Assembly: GCA_003427395.1 (NCBI GenBank)
Contig: BFEA01000155.1
Location: forward strand, 137,518 to 180,733
Direction: 5' to 3'
DNA length: 43,216 bases
Source of the DNA: Chara braunii
Taxonomy: Eukaryota; Streptophyta; Charophyceae; Charales; Characeae
Shown: positions 21,880-30,828 of the stretch, one piece after another
Layout of the letters: every line of letters begins with the position of its first letter
Position numbering within the stretch: the stretch's first letter is position 1
Program-made: the position numbers and the translations under genes
Notes under the pieces: model-generated
Told to the model about the DNA's origin: nothing
Seen by the model: only the letters and a program-made list of their open reading frames with translations
The model's database searches: none

Positions 21880-22400
21880 GGCATCGACGACGCGGTTCGT
21901 TTCACCCTTGAGAGGTTGAGTAGTGAAACTGAACTTGGATAATTTACGCCACCAGTGTGCCTGTCGAGGGGAAAGTTTGGGCTTTGTGAGAAACGTTTGG
22001 ACAATGAGTTCTCCATGTGCACCGTCAAGGGCGCCCCGTGTAGATAATGATGTAAATGCCAGGTAACACAAACTATTGCGAGAATCTCACGTTCATCGAC
22101 AAGGTAGTTTATCTCCGCTGGCAGTATGGGAGTAAAAAACGATTGGGCAATCCCCAACATGAGCCTCGAGAGTCCCATCCTCCGTGATGGTCGGGGAGTA
22201 AGTGATGGGAGGACTACTAGTGGAGGAAAGTGGTGGGAGGATAGGCGCCAGTCGAGAAGCAGTGTCAGCGGGAATGGGGGGGGAATGGGGAACATGGGGA
22301 TAAAGTGAATCAGAAGGAGAGAGAAACACCTGAGAAAGTTCAACTCTTACTGCTAAAACTGACGCATCAGTGGTGACTATGAAGGGACCATCAAAATAAG
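21880..22400 (-). pseudogene. Gypsy RNase H with a Pro/Ser-rich insert
   Basis: FIVTTDAS (about 22385-22360) is the conserved TDAS block with a catalytic Asp. The expected EINYLVDEREILAIV block (E catalytic) occurs at about 22120-22080, followed by WHLHHYLHGA, LSPRQAHWW (about 21975) and TNRVVDALSR (about 21900), the usual end of the domain. Between TDAS and EINYL lies about 60-70 residues rich in Pro and Ser (for example PHVPHSPPIPADTASRLAPI), longer than the few residues usual in gypsy RNase H. Frames change twice. Confidence 0.78.
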
Positions 22401-22559
22401 AGAGACGAAAAACCGGCGCACAAGTCACCCCCTTCTTGAGGGCGCGAAAGGCGTCGTCGCAGAGGGGTGTCCAAAGCCACGACGAGTTCTTTCGAAGAAG
22501 GGTGGAGGTAAGGACGTAGGAATACCTAGCCTGAGCGCATCCCCAGATGAAATTACTAT

Positions 22560-23290
22560 AGTAACTAGTGAGGCCTACGAAACTGTGAAGTTGCTTTACG
22601 GGCGTGGGGACGGGCCATTCCACGATAATAATGATCTTCACGTCGTCCATGAGGAGACCCTTGTCAGATACATGGTGTCCTAGGAAGTTCACTTTCTGCT
22701 GGGCAAAGCGACACTTACTGAGCTTGGCACAAAAGTGATGCTTTCGTAAGCGCAGTAGGACATCGCAAAGGTGTCTGAGATGGTCTTCTAAGGTACGATT
22801 GTAGACCAAGATATCGTTCTGGTACATGAGAACGTATTCTTCAAGGATGTCCCTGAAGATATTGTTCATCGCCGTCTAGAAGGTGGCGGGTATGTTGATT
22901 AGGGTGAATCGCATATCGTGAACTCGTAATGGTCGAAGCGTGAGCGAAAGACGGTTTTCGACTTGTCCTTTGTAGCAACACGGATTAGGTGGTAACCGCT
23001 ACGAAGATCGATCTTCATGAAGAAGCGGTTGTCTGTCAGCCGATCAAACAGCTCATCCGCGGGAGGCATGAGATAACTGTTCTTAACCGTGTAATGACTA
23101 AGGTCACAGTAGTCAATGCAAAGGCGGAGAGTTTCGTCCGCTTTGCAAGCAAAGAGGACGTGTGCACCCCAAGGGGAGCTACTTGGTTTAATGAAATCCC
23201 CTCGAAGGAGCTCCTCAAACTGATGCTTGAGTTCCTTGCCTCTGGGATCGAGAGTTGGAAAGGTGCCTGATGGTGGACACGATAGTTAGG
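22560..23290 (-). pseudogene. Gypsy reverse transcriptase
   Basis: Minus-strand blocks in order: [15 protein letters not shown] (about 23200-23155), the (S)PWASPVLFVKKKDG-like fingers; [17 protein letters not shown] (about 23130-23080), matching [25 protein letters not shown] (about 23010-22970), holding the first catalytic Asp; [13 protein letters not shown] (about 22950-22910); then, after a stop and frame break, MNNIFRDILEEYVLMYQNDI (from 22869). The normal Y(L/V)DD catalytic box is YQND (22813-22824), so one of the paired Asp residues is Asn. This alone would abolish polymerase activity. Confidence 0.85.
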
Positions 23291-23667
23291 CACGAGCTGG
23301 ATAAAATGTTCAACACTCAGGCTGCACATCAGAGGGATCCTATTGTATGAGAAATACAAGGGGAAAACGTCATGGTACTCTCGAAACAGGTTGCGAACGG
23401 TGGACTTTAAGTCGGTCGTGAACCGTGTGAGTTCTCAATGTCTACATCGTCACGAGACATATATGTGGACTCGGCAGTGAACGACGTATGGACCTGGGAT
23501 GTCGAGGGGGTATCCGCAGACTGAGGAGTGGATGTAGAGATGAGAGTCACGAAGATGGAGGAAGGGTGAGGGGGGTCGGGCTCCAAAGAGATGAGCTCAT
23601 TCTCTTGACATAGTAAATCATAGTGAAGAAAATCTATGACATTCGCCGAGTAGAACGTGACGTCATC

Positions 23668-24302
23668 CTAACGTATGAAGTGAGCAAACTGACCAGGAAA
23701 AGTGAAGGTGATGTTTAGGTGAGACCCAGAGGGACGAGGGTCCTGGGAGGTAGGTCGGGAGGGGTATCGTTCGTGGTTCCAATAAAGGGAACTCGATAGG
23801 TCTGACCACACTTCGTTTTGAGAACAAATCCATCCGGCCTCTGTGCCACGGAACTGGCGAGACCAGGGAGTGCCAAGAACAAAGTCGTACCCAGTCTCCA
23901 ACACGTCGAAGTATGTCGAGGAATGATAGCGTCGTGGCGCTTGGGTACTATCCGGTGGCTGGAGGGTGAGAGAAAAGTGGAGGTCGGGGACCCTCTTATC
24001 GAAGAAGCACATTGTTTTGTTATCTCCGAGGGTAATGAAGATTGAAGAGCGAGATTTGGAGGTAGCTAGACGAGCCTCCTCAACCACTCCGGTGGCTGGA
24101 GGGTGAGAGAAAAGTGGAGGTCGGGGACCCTCTTATCGAAAAAGCACATTGTTTTGTTATCTCCGAGGGTAATGAAGATTGAAGAGCGAGATTTGGAGGT
24201 AGCTAGACGAGCTTCCTCAACCACTCGAGGGTGAACGAAATCTCCTTACGAGTCAGAGTCCCACAAAGCACAGTACACCCTCATAGATGTCCCCATACTC
24301 CC
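23668..24302 (-). pseudogene. Gypsy aspartic protease region
   Basis: On the minus strand about 24230-24290 reads CALWDSDS, a stop, then GDFVHPRVVEEARL. This matches the retropepsin active-site block (V/L)VDSG(A/T)xxxF(I/V)HP, but the active-site DSG is DSD here. Further on YDFVLGTPWSRQF (about 23865-23905) matches the YDvvLGmPWL block that closes this domain in plant gypsy elements. The domain would process the polyprotein. The duplication of 137 bp between the two blocks shifts the frame. Downstream to 23668 the frame stays open with weaker similarity. Confidence 0.75.
23951..24224 (-). repeat. 137-bp near-identical tandem duplication in protease
   Basis: Copies 23951-24087 and 24088-24224 begin TCCGGTGGCTGGAGGG and differ at about two positions (GAAGAAGC/GAAAAAGC and GAGCCTCC/GAGCTTCC). 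137 is not a multiple of three. Either a recent duplication after inactivation or a collapse or expansion error in assembly. Confidence 0.9.
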
Positions 24303-24599
24303 CAAAAAAAAACAAAAAAACCTATGGAATAATATTCTATGTTATAGCTTGCAACTAAGTCGGTTCACTCCCTTTGAAATAATTTTTCCTTGTTAATTTG
24401 TTGGATTGATCGATGTTAAGGCTTTCTTTTACGTATGTATTGTATGGTCGGTCTTGTGAAGTTCATTCAATATTCATTTTATATTAATTATTTAATTCAA
24501 TTAATGAATAGATATCCATAGTATAATGAAAACATATAAATCTATTTGACTGAAATTGAACTTTTGGTGATATATAGAAAATTGTAAGTTTTAAAATCG

Positions 24600-24730
24600 A
24601 ATTTTTTTTTATTGTTTATTGATATGATTGTTTCAACTACTAGAACTGGTCCAATAGAGAACAACCATTTATCTCCTTGAGCAGGAATTAGAGATCTATA
24701 TCTATTAGAATGCACCGTGTAAAAAACCAT
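24600..24730 (-). pseudogene. Unidentified organelle-like protein fragment
   Basis: Minus-strand YRSLIPAQGDKWLFSIGPVL has the look of a conserved organelle protein and stands in a stretch of organelle pieces, but I cannot name the gene. Open from 24730. Confidence 0.25.
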
Positions 24731-25060
24731 ACTAATTTCATTGTCTGAAAAATATTTTTTCTTAACAAAATTTCTATGTTGATACCCATCTTTCTGATGT
24801 TTCCTATCTTTTTGTTGTTAACTTTGATTTTTCTTTAAAACAATTATCCCTTTATGACATATTGTATTTTGTGTAGTGAAATAACCATGATTCTAAAAAC
24901 GATTTGTATTGCAAAATTGGATGATTGGACAGGGCAAACTTTTAAATAAAAAAATAAATATTTATTACAATCGATAATTATATCATCTTCCAGAATGGTG
25001 GTTTATTCATGGATTTACTGTAAAACACAAATTAAAGAAAAAAAATAATGATATTAAAAA

Positions 25061-25234
25061 ATGTGTTACTATGGTATAGCTGACATTTTTTTAAGTTTTT
25101 ACCTTTGGTTTACAATCTTTTTAAGAGTAGCTAGTGGTTTTAATGAATTTAATAAAAATGAAGGTATTATATGTATATTTCGATGGGTATTTTCTAGTAA
25201 AAATATACGCATAAAGATCTGTTGTTTTATGAAA
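25061..25234 (+). pseudogene. ycf4: Plastid ycf4 fragment (photosystem I assembly factor)
   Basis: [16 protein letters not shown], then [20 protein letters not shown], then [13 protein letters not shown] matches the middle of plastid Ycf4 (MCFYGxxGxLLSxYLW; GxNEFxKxxGxxRIFRWGFPGKNRR). Ycf4 is a thylakoid membrane protein needed to assemble photosystem I. Only about 58 of some 184 codons are present. The GFPGKNRR motif is changed to VFSSKNIR. The frame runs on to 25294 with sequence that no longer matches Ycf4. Confidence 0.8.
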
Positions 25235-25435
25235 GTTCCAGAAATACCCAAAGGCATTCCATCACAGGAACTTCTTCTTTTTATTGACGAATAGTTGAAC
25301 GAATTTCTGCAATTACTTGTTTAGCCTGAAGTATGTTAATGCATTTTTTAATGATTCGAAAATAAGGCAAAAAAATTATTATATGAACTTTTAAATGAAG
25401 GTATTCATAAAAAGATAAAAAAAATCCTAAAGTTT

Positions 25436-25525
25436 CGTGAATGAGAACTTAGTTTCCGTTTGGGCATGCGTCATTGGATTGATGTTGCATATTCTGCTCC
25501 TATAACAACAATTGTTACTGTGTTA
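25436..25525 (+). pseudogene. psbA: Plastid psbA (D1) fragment
   Basis: RE, a TGA, then [19 protein letters not shown] matches D1 block [20 protein letters not shown], where the TGA replaces the Trp TGG. D1 is the photosystem II core reaction-centre protein. About 30 of 353 codons remain. Downstream sequence switches abruptly to unrelated AT-rich DNA. Confidence 0.8.
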
Positions 25526-25584
25526 AGTTTTTTTTTTATATAAATGCAATTTTCATACCAATTCAAAATATAAATTACAGTATT

Positions 25585-25722
25585 CATCCTGAAAATTCTC
25601 AAAGATTAAAATCTTATTTTCAATCAGTGTAAGGACTTCAGATTGTAGCTTGTTCTACTCCTTACAATGCTAAAGGTTTAATTAAACCATCTATTCGCAG
25701 TGAAAATCCAATAATATTATAC
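25585..25722 (+). pseudogene. odpB: odpB-like fragment (plastid pyruvate dehydrogenase E1 beta)
   Basis: HPENSQRLKSYFQSV, a TAA, then [18 protein letters not shown] and [11 protein letters not shown] matches plastid-type E1 beta, block [34 protein letters not shown]. The stop replaces the Pro of VPG. E1 beta forms the plastid pyruvate dehydrogenase that feeds fatty-acid synthesis. odpB is retained in red-algal plastids and, as I recall, in very few early-diverging streptophytes. The AT-rich context argues for a plastid rather than nuclear source, which is an inference. Confidence 0.65.
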
Positions 25723-25816
25723 TTGACGAGCAAGTGGTAAATGCATTAGAAAAATATTTCGATATCAAATTATCAAGAGACTCATCTCAAAAGGAAAATA
25801 TTTGGCAAAAAAAAAA

Positions 25817-25915
25817 CTTACTCAAAAGAGTTTAATTGAGCGAAATAAAAAACGTCAAAGATTGGTAGAAAAGTATTTTCACCCCCGTCAATCCTTAAAA
25901 CATCCTCAAAAAGAA
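25817..25915 (+). pseudogene. rps14: Plastid rps14 N-terminal fragment
   Basis: LTQKSLIERNKKRQRLVEKY matches the start of plastid ribosomal protein S14 (MAKKSLIERNKKRxKLxxKYxxIRRSLK). S14 belongs to the 30S plastid ribosome. The conserved C-terminal block (NRCxxTGRPRG) is absent. The sequence GAAAATrTTTGGyAxAAAAA stands before and after the fragment (about 25793 and 25913), a possible join footprint. Confidence 0.65.
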
Positions 25916-26238
25916 AATGTTTGGTAGAAAAACGTCAAACGTGCTCAACCTACTTCAACTCAAATTCCCTTAGGAACTACTATAATTTAAGTATTATGCA
26001 TTTATGTAATATTGAAGACTATCCGATTCATAAGTTTGCATGGTCTGTGTAGGATCCTCAGAAACTATACGTGAAGAGTCCGAATAAAAAACAGAGTCAA
26101 TTCACATTCTGAAAACTTGCATCCCTACAAAAAAATACATTTCTTTTTATGTATTGTTTAATACTTCATAATATAATTCATTCCTTTTATTTTTTATGTG
26201 TACATAATAGAATTCGGAAATTCACCGACCTTGTTTGT

Positions 26239-26376
26239 TTTTTTTCGAGCCCTTTTTTATGTGTAGGTGCATTATATGATCGATATAAAACCCGACTTGT
26301 TAAATATTATGGATGTTTAGTCAGTACAATGCCTATCTTCTCTACTATTTTCCTATTTTTTACTTTATTGGAATAA
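26239..26376 (+). pseudogene. nad4: Mitochondrial nad4 fragment (complex I subunit 4)
   Basis: FLCVGALYDRYKTRLVKYYG, then CLVSTMPIFSTIFLFFTL matches land-plant-type NAD4 (YDRHKTRLVKYYGGLVSTMPIFSTIFLFFTLANM). It would be an inner-membrane proton-pumping subunit of complex I. About 45 codons remain; sequence changes abruptly after FTL, giving a stop at 26374. Confidence 0.88.
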
Positions 26377-26443
26377 TGCATATTATAAATTAAAAAAATA
26401 TAATGAATTTACAATAGAGACATATTAGATAGATATCATAATC

Positions 26444-26515
26444 CTAGCTGGTTCTCCCCGAAATGCGTTGAGGCGTATCAATTAACTGCACTATCCAGGG
26501 GTAAAGCATTTTTTC
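26444..26515 (+). rRNA. rrn23: Plastid 23S rRNA fragment
   Basis: CTAGCTGGTTCTCCCCGAAA and TGCGTTGAGGCG at 26444-26475, then GGGGTAAAGCA at about 26498-26508, match plastid-type (bacterial) 23S rRNA. The mitochondrial 26S version differs (CTCTCCGAAATAGG). Similarity fades by about 26590. Only a small part of a roughly 2.8-kb gene. Confidence 0.82.
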
Positions 26516-26875
26516 ATTTTTTTATAGCGTGGCACCTTGCGAATATGTTGTACTGTATCTAAAGTTTTGAGTAATAAGTTTAGAGTTGGATTTAATATCA
26601 TAATAAGTACCTACCTACTACATTTATATAAAGATGTATTACTTTATTTATAATACTCTACTTTTTCTAATTCATTTATCAAGTACTCTGCATTCTACAC
26701 ATTAAATTAAATATATTTCAATATATAAATGAATGAGTCTTTTTTTTTTTCAACCAAAGAATTAATTAAGAAGTATTGAAGTATTGATTGATTCTTTTGA
26801 TTTTATTCATGAAGAATGAAAAACTTGACTTATAAAATTATTCTGTTTTGATTGATATACAAGCTTGACTGAAAT

Positions 26876-26949
26876 TGTTTAGAAGTGGATTCGAACCACT
26901 GACACAAGGATTTTCAGCCTTTTGCTCTAACCAACTGAGCTACCTAAAT
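26876..26949 (-). tRNA. trnF: Degenerate mitochondrial tRNA-Phe (GAA)
   Basis: Minus strand: acceptor ATTTAGG, D-arm GCTCAGTTGGTTAGAGC, anticodon loop CTGAAAA (GAA, Phe), T-arm AGTGGTTCGAATCCACT, then TCTAAAC. This is the plant mitochondrial tRNA-Phe. Defects: acceptor pair 1-72 is A-C, and a one-base slip in the anticodon stem (AAAGG against TCCTT) makes an A-C mismatch. Position 1 coincides with a join to plastid psbD, so the 5' end is chimeric. Probably not functional in the nucleus. Confidence 0.85.
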
Positions 26950-27017
26950 AAAGCAAAAGTACCATGAAGAGCAATAAAAGTCCAAAGACCTCCTAATTGA
27001 CACCAACGATTGAAGTC
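26943..27017 (-). pseudogene. psbD: Plastid psbD (D2) fragment
   Basis: Minus-strand [20 protein letters not shown], then FAL, matches D2 block [20 protein letters not shown](F). D2 is the partner of D1 in photosystem II. About 25 of 353 codons. It runs straight into the mitochondrial trnF acceptor; the last bases, CTAAAT on the plus strand, can belong to either. Confidence 0.85.
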
Positions 27018-27254
27018 GCCTCATGTATTTCATTCCACCTAAATATTTTTGCAATTGATTTAATTGCAGTTTTAGATGTGCTACATCTTTTTTTAGGTAA
27101 ATTATGAATAATAGATTAAAATATCTATTGAGAATTGAACTTTGAAAAAGTTTACTCGTTTATAATAACTTTTTTTTAGTATTTAGAAGAATGCTTAAAG
27201 CCGAATTTATCTACAAAAATTTGCTATTAGACCACTATATGAAATCTAATATAT

Positions 27255-27350
27255 ATATATATATATAAATTTATAAAGTTGAATAGGAATTTCATAAGTT
27301 AATCCCATACTATGAATTGTTTCAGATCCAAGATATACTCTAATACCTAA
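27255..27350 (-). pseudogene. Unidentified organelle-like protein fragment
   Basis: Minus-strand [20 protein letters not shown], then YEIPIQLYKF reads as conserved protein and abuts nad1 in opposite orientation. I cannot assign the gene. An (AT)9 run at 27250-27267 ends it. Confidence 0.3.
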
Positions 27351-27372
27351 AAAGTTTGTTAGACACGCGAAA

Positions 27373-27543
27373 TTGTATATAATTGATATTTTAGCCAAAA
27401 TACTTATAATAATAATACCACTTTTACTAGGAGCTACTTTTTTGGTACTAGCTGAACGTAAAGTAATGACTTCTATGCAGTGTAGAAAAGGTCCGAATGT
27501 GGTAGGATTATTTCGGTTATTACAACCTTTAGCAGATGGTTTG
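27373..27543 (+). pseudogene. nad1: Mitochondrial nad1 fragment (complex I subunit 1)
   Basis: [20 protein letters not shown], then [20 protein letters not shown] and [15 protein letters not shown] matches the N-terminus of land-plant-type NAD1. NAD1 is a membrane subunit near the quinone site. 57 codons are present; the initiator Met-Arg is missing and the sequence diverges right after LADGL, where KL.LKE.I.P should follow. Two changes (Q-R-R to Q-C-R, G-L to R-L) show relaxed constraint or unedited sites. Confidence 0.9.
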
Positions 27544-27560
27544 TCGGGGTCCAATGTGAA

Positions 27561-28136
27561 CGGACCTTGGTCTGGTTAATTGAAGCCCTAGCAAAACCAC
27601 AAACGAAAGATAAAGTATTTTTTTAGTTAGTAATAAAGCTCCTACTAGTAGGGGTAGTTGTTGGTCTATTGATACGAGCTTTTGTTTAGTGAGGACCTTT
27701 GAGATAAAACGAGCGCAAACTGAAGTATCTCACCTATTATTACTACGAGCTTTAGTCTGCACTTCTATCACATCCCTAGAGAGATAGTTGCTCCTATGTC
27801 TGTTCATGAGAGAACACACTAACTAACGACTAAGAATCATAATTTTTTTTATGAAAGCAGAGTCGACAGTGATAGCGGAAGAAATGATCGACACAATAGG
27901 ATTTGATGATTTCTCGTCAAATTTGTGCGAGAATTTTCGACTGCACTAATTCCTTCCGACCATAATATTTTTCATCTCTACAACGACTTCGCATACTTCC
28001 ACTTTTGAAGTCTTTATTAAAGGTCTTATAGATAAGTAGCTAGGTAGCTTATACTACGCCATAAAATTGAGATTCCTTCGTAAAAGTGTGCATCCCCATA
28101 CATAGGCGTTACCTTAACCACTAGGAGGCTAGGTAT
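27561..28136. other. Unassigned sequence beside the organelle mosaic
   Basis: No gene recognised. Parts, for example around 27700-27830, read like organelle or group II intron sequence, but no domain V hairpin could be verified. GC rises toward the next region. Confidence 0.3.
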
Positions 28137-28730
28137 TTAGGTCGCTACTCTAAGTAGTATCTTTTTCCAACCATGCCTTGCTGATCGGGAACTGGAAGAG
28201 GAAAGGGTGAACGACAAGGGAATGCCACAAATCAGCCTATTGGTTTGACAAAAGAAAAAGAGGAGTGGGAGGAGGAAGAGGATGATGAGGAGAAATGGGA
28301 AGGGGTGCGATTGCGCCGACATCAGGAAGACTTCTGCGAACGCACGCCGTCTCCTGGAAAAATGACTTACTACTTTTATAAATATGAGCAGAATTACAAC
28401 GCCCCGCCCCCACGATTCGAACGGCCTCCTCGTATTTATCAAATGGGATATACTTCTCCCTCTTCTTCCATGGTGCGCCGACTTCATCAATTGACAGTCC
28501 TTCCTCAACCGTCCCGACCTGCTCTTCCGCCTCCACCGCCGAATGTGTCTGACCCTCCCATAGTATCTCAGGCTGTGCCAGTTGATCATATGTCATGTAT
28601 CACCCTAACACTGTTTCTCCTATGTCAGATTGAATTGTGTGGGTTAAATCTCATACCTTTTGTACAAAGGGATCATTTAAGGATGTTATCCTGCCAACGC
28701 GGAGCAAGATCAAGGTTAGTAATAATTTAG
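28137..28730. other. Overlapping ORFs of unknown coding status
   Basis: Both strands are open. Plus (28245-28727): acidic start, then a Pro-rich stretch. Minus (28596-28240): ordinary composition with IPFDKYEEAVRIVGAGR, and a TTTTTCCAG|G acceptor-like site inside it. No family can be named. One may be an exon or a transposon fragment; at most one is likely real. Confidence 0.25.
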
Positions 28731-29953
28731 TATTTGTTTAGGCCGTCAGATAAATATATCCTCAAGGGAGAGCGAAGCACGATGATTTCAATATTTCTCT
28801 TCTTGTCAATAACGATACTCATAATAAAGGGGGTATCCGTCTAGGAAGAGAAAGGGGAGGTGATGAGAGGTATTGACACCTCCTTAGGGATGATTGATCT
28901 GGATACGTGCGAGACAATCTCTGTAGGCATTATGTCCAAGATAGGTACAATTTTTCCTTTGTTCGTAGTAAAGTACTAGTTGATCAGCTATAGCAAAAGA
29001 GGAGGAAACAGTTCTGGTAGAATACCGATGAGTTAAAAATATGTCTGGGAATGCAAGGAGAGCGCTGAAAAGAGAAAGAGAAAGAAGAGGGAGAAGAAAA
29101 AAAAGCAGAAAGAGGGGGGAAACTTACCTTCCTTGAAGTCAATGAAGGTGACATGCCGGGCGTGAGGGGCTCTCTGCACATGCTTTGAGTGGTTTCCGTT
29201 TCGTGAGGGACGGACGAGTCGTCTTTAGGTAGTCAGGCTCTTCCGAAAATGCAGCAATTCGTTGCTCGGTAAGTGCCTGACCTAAAGATGTGGCTTGCGT
29301 TCATTTAAAATACTATTATTATTATTATTATTATTATTATTGTTATTAATACTACGATGATTTTGTCTTAAAGATGGCTGACACGACTACTGTGTGAAGC
29401 AAAAGGAACACCGGGAGGGAAAAAAGAAAATCACGATGAGGAAAGAAGGAAATCGCGAGGAGGAAGGAAGGAAATCACAGGAAAGAAGATGATCGTAAGG
29501 AAAAAAGAAGAGGGAGAAGGAGGGGAAGGAGGAAGAGAGGGAATGAAGGAAGATGATGCGAAGGTAGGCATGATGAGGGAGGAAAGCAACGCTCAGAGGT
29601 TTTGGCACGCTGAAGGAGAATGAAGATAGAAAAGGGAAAACGGTGGAGAAACGGGGAGAGAACGACGACAAGGAAATAAGCGATAATACTGGAGATAGAG
29701 GAAGAGAAAGAAGAAGGTGGTTTGTAAGAGAAAGAAAATGATCCATGGATAGGAAGAGCAATGGACCGGTCAGCACGTAAGTCTCCAATTCCACAGCCAG
29801 CATCACAGTACTCCATCGATAGGATGAACAAAAATCAAATAAATTTACCACTAAAATAAGAGAGAATGCACTACTACCTATGTGGGTGTGTATATGTTGT
29901 GTGTATGTGTTGTCATGTCTGCTATACACAACCCCACAAAGAAAAACATCACT
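28731..29953. repeat. Purine-rich tracts and (TTA)n
   Basis: GA-rich, purine-biased sequence occupies about 29040-29120 and 29397-29730, with (TTA)n at 29312-29347 between them. ORFs on the opposite strand (29387-29929 and 29475-29831) are Ser/Phe/Leu-rich translations of the purine tract. On the minus strand CAAGGAAG|GTAAGT at about 29123-29136 is a good splice-donor match without an identifiable exon. Confidence 0.6.
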
Positions 29954-29990
29954 GCACCGGACTGTTTTTGTCGGGCATTGACCGACTTAT
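29954..29990 (+). repeat. 36-bp dispersed motif, copy 2
   Basis: GACTGTTTTTGTCGGGCATT, then GACCGACTTAT. GTCGG and CCGAC pair around GCATTGA. Related to 11947-11982 and 40581-40616. Confidence 0.5.
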
Positions 29991-30150
29991 CAGTTGGAAG
30001 GTTAAGCTTCGATTGGCAGGCTGGCCAGACCGCGTTTGAGTAGTGTATAAACTCACAACATCGCCCACAAGTAACGATACACTACAGAGAGAAAAGCGGT
30101 CGACTTTACTTATTGCGCCCCTGAAATTTTGCGTAAACTATGTATATGTG

Positions 30151-30153
<3 letters not shown>

Positions 30154-30235
<82 letters not shown>

Positions 30236-30290
30236 NNNNNNNNNNNNNNNNNNNNNNNNNNNNNNNNNNNNNNNNNNNNNNNNNNNNNNN

Positions 30291-30375
<85 letters not shown>
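30154..30375. repeat. (GA)n microsatellite with a 55-N gap
   Basis: Uninterrupted GA runs on both sides of an assembly gap (N at 30236-30290). The true array length is unknown. All ORFs through it are Arg-Glu or Ser-Leu repeats and not genes. Confidence 0.97.
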
Positions 30376-30384
<9 letters not shown>

Positions 30385-30737
30385 AAAGAGATGATGATGC
30401 AGAGGGTGTGAGAGCACATACCCAGTAATGACAACGGTCTGCATGGGTCATCATCTCCAAGTATTTTGATTCTGTAGATGCTGTCGACAGTTGCATTGCC
30501 AATTTGTAGGCCGGTAGGAGTTGTGTGAACATAGTCTGAACGTCAAGCGCCAGACACGAGTTTGACATTGGCTCTCTGTTGATGATGATGAGACCACTCC
30601 AACATTGTCACTTATGAGCTTTACTGGGCTCCTATTTGGTGGAAATCGTGTTGCAATTCTGCTTCTGGTTCAAAGTCACGACTATCTGGTCTCACCTGTA
30701 TAATGCTGCTTGGGTTCTGATGCTAGCTTTCGCTCAT

Positions 30738-30741
30738 TATA

Positions 30742-30825
<84 letters not shown>
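30738..30825. repeat. (TTA)n microsatellite
   Basis: About 29 units. It borders a dispersed repeat copy at 30829. Confidence 0.95.
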
Positions 30826-30828
30826 TGC

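Larger units (their letters stand above)
20120..24302 (-). mobile_element. Degenerate Ty3/gypsy chromovirus, 5'-truncated
   Basis: Read on the minus strand the order is protease, RT, RNase H, integrase with H2C2 zinc finger, then chromodomain, the signature of chromovirus-type LTR retrotransposons. No gag or 5' LTR is present: the coding sequence stops at about 24302, where AT-rich organelle-like DNA begins. Numerous frameshifts, stops and mutated catalytic residues (DSD in protease, YQND in RT) make it inactive. A 137-bp tandem duplication affects the protease. The chromodomain would normally target integration to marked chromatin. Confidence 0.88.
24303..27560. other. Mosaic of plastid- and mitochondrion-derived fragments (NUPT/NUMT-like)
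   Basis: A block with much lower GC than its neighbours holds at least nine short organelle gene pieces: ycf4, psbA, odpB-like, rps14, nad4, rrn23, trnF, psbD and nad1. They lie in both orientations and come from two genomes, each under about 180 bp, with stops in several. No native organelle gene order is kept. This fits nuclear insertion of scrambled organelle DNA followed by decay. AT-rich spacers at 24310-24540, 24740-25050, 25920-26230, 26520-26870 and 27020-27370 are unassigned. Two further protein-like pieces, at 24600-24730 (-) and 27255-27350 (-), are not identified. Confidence 0.8.

Noticed and set aside
24225-24600. 5' LTR or gag of the gypsy element
   Set aside because: Sequence changes abruptly to AT-rich organelle-like DNA at about 24302, and no duplicate of the 18.8-20.1 kb region is present.
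26876-26949. A functional nuclear tRNA-Phe
   Set aside because: Mitochondrial type, A-C acceptor mismatch, slipped anticodon stem and a chimeric 5' end.
30043-30568. Arg-Glu and Ser-Leu repeat ORFs on both strands
   Set aside because: They are translations of (GA)n and of the N gap.
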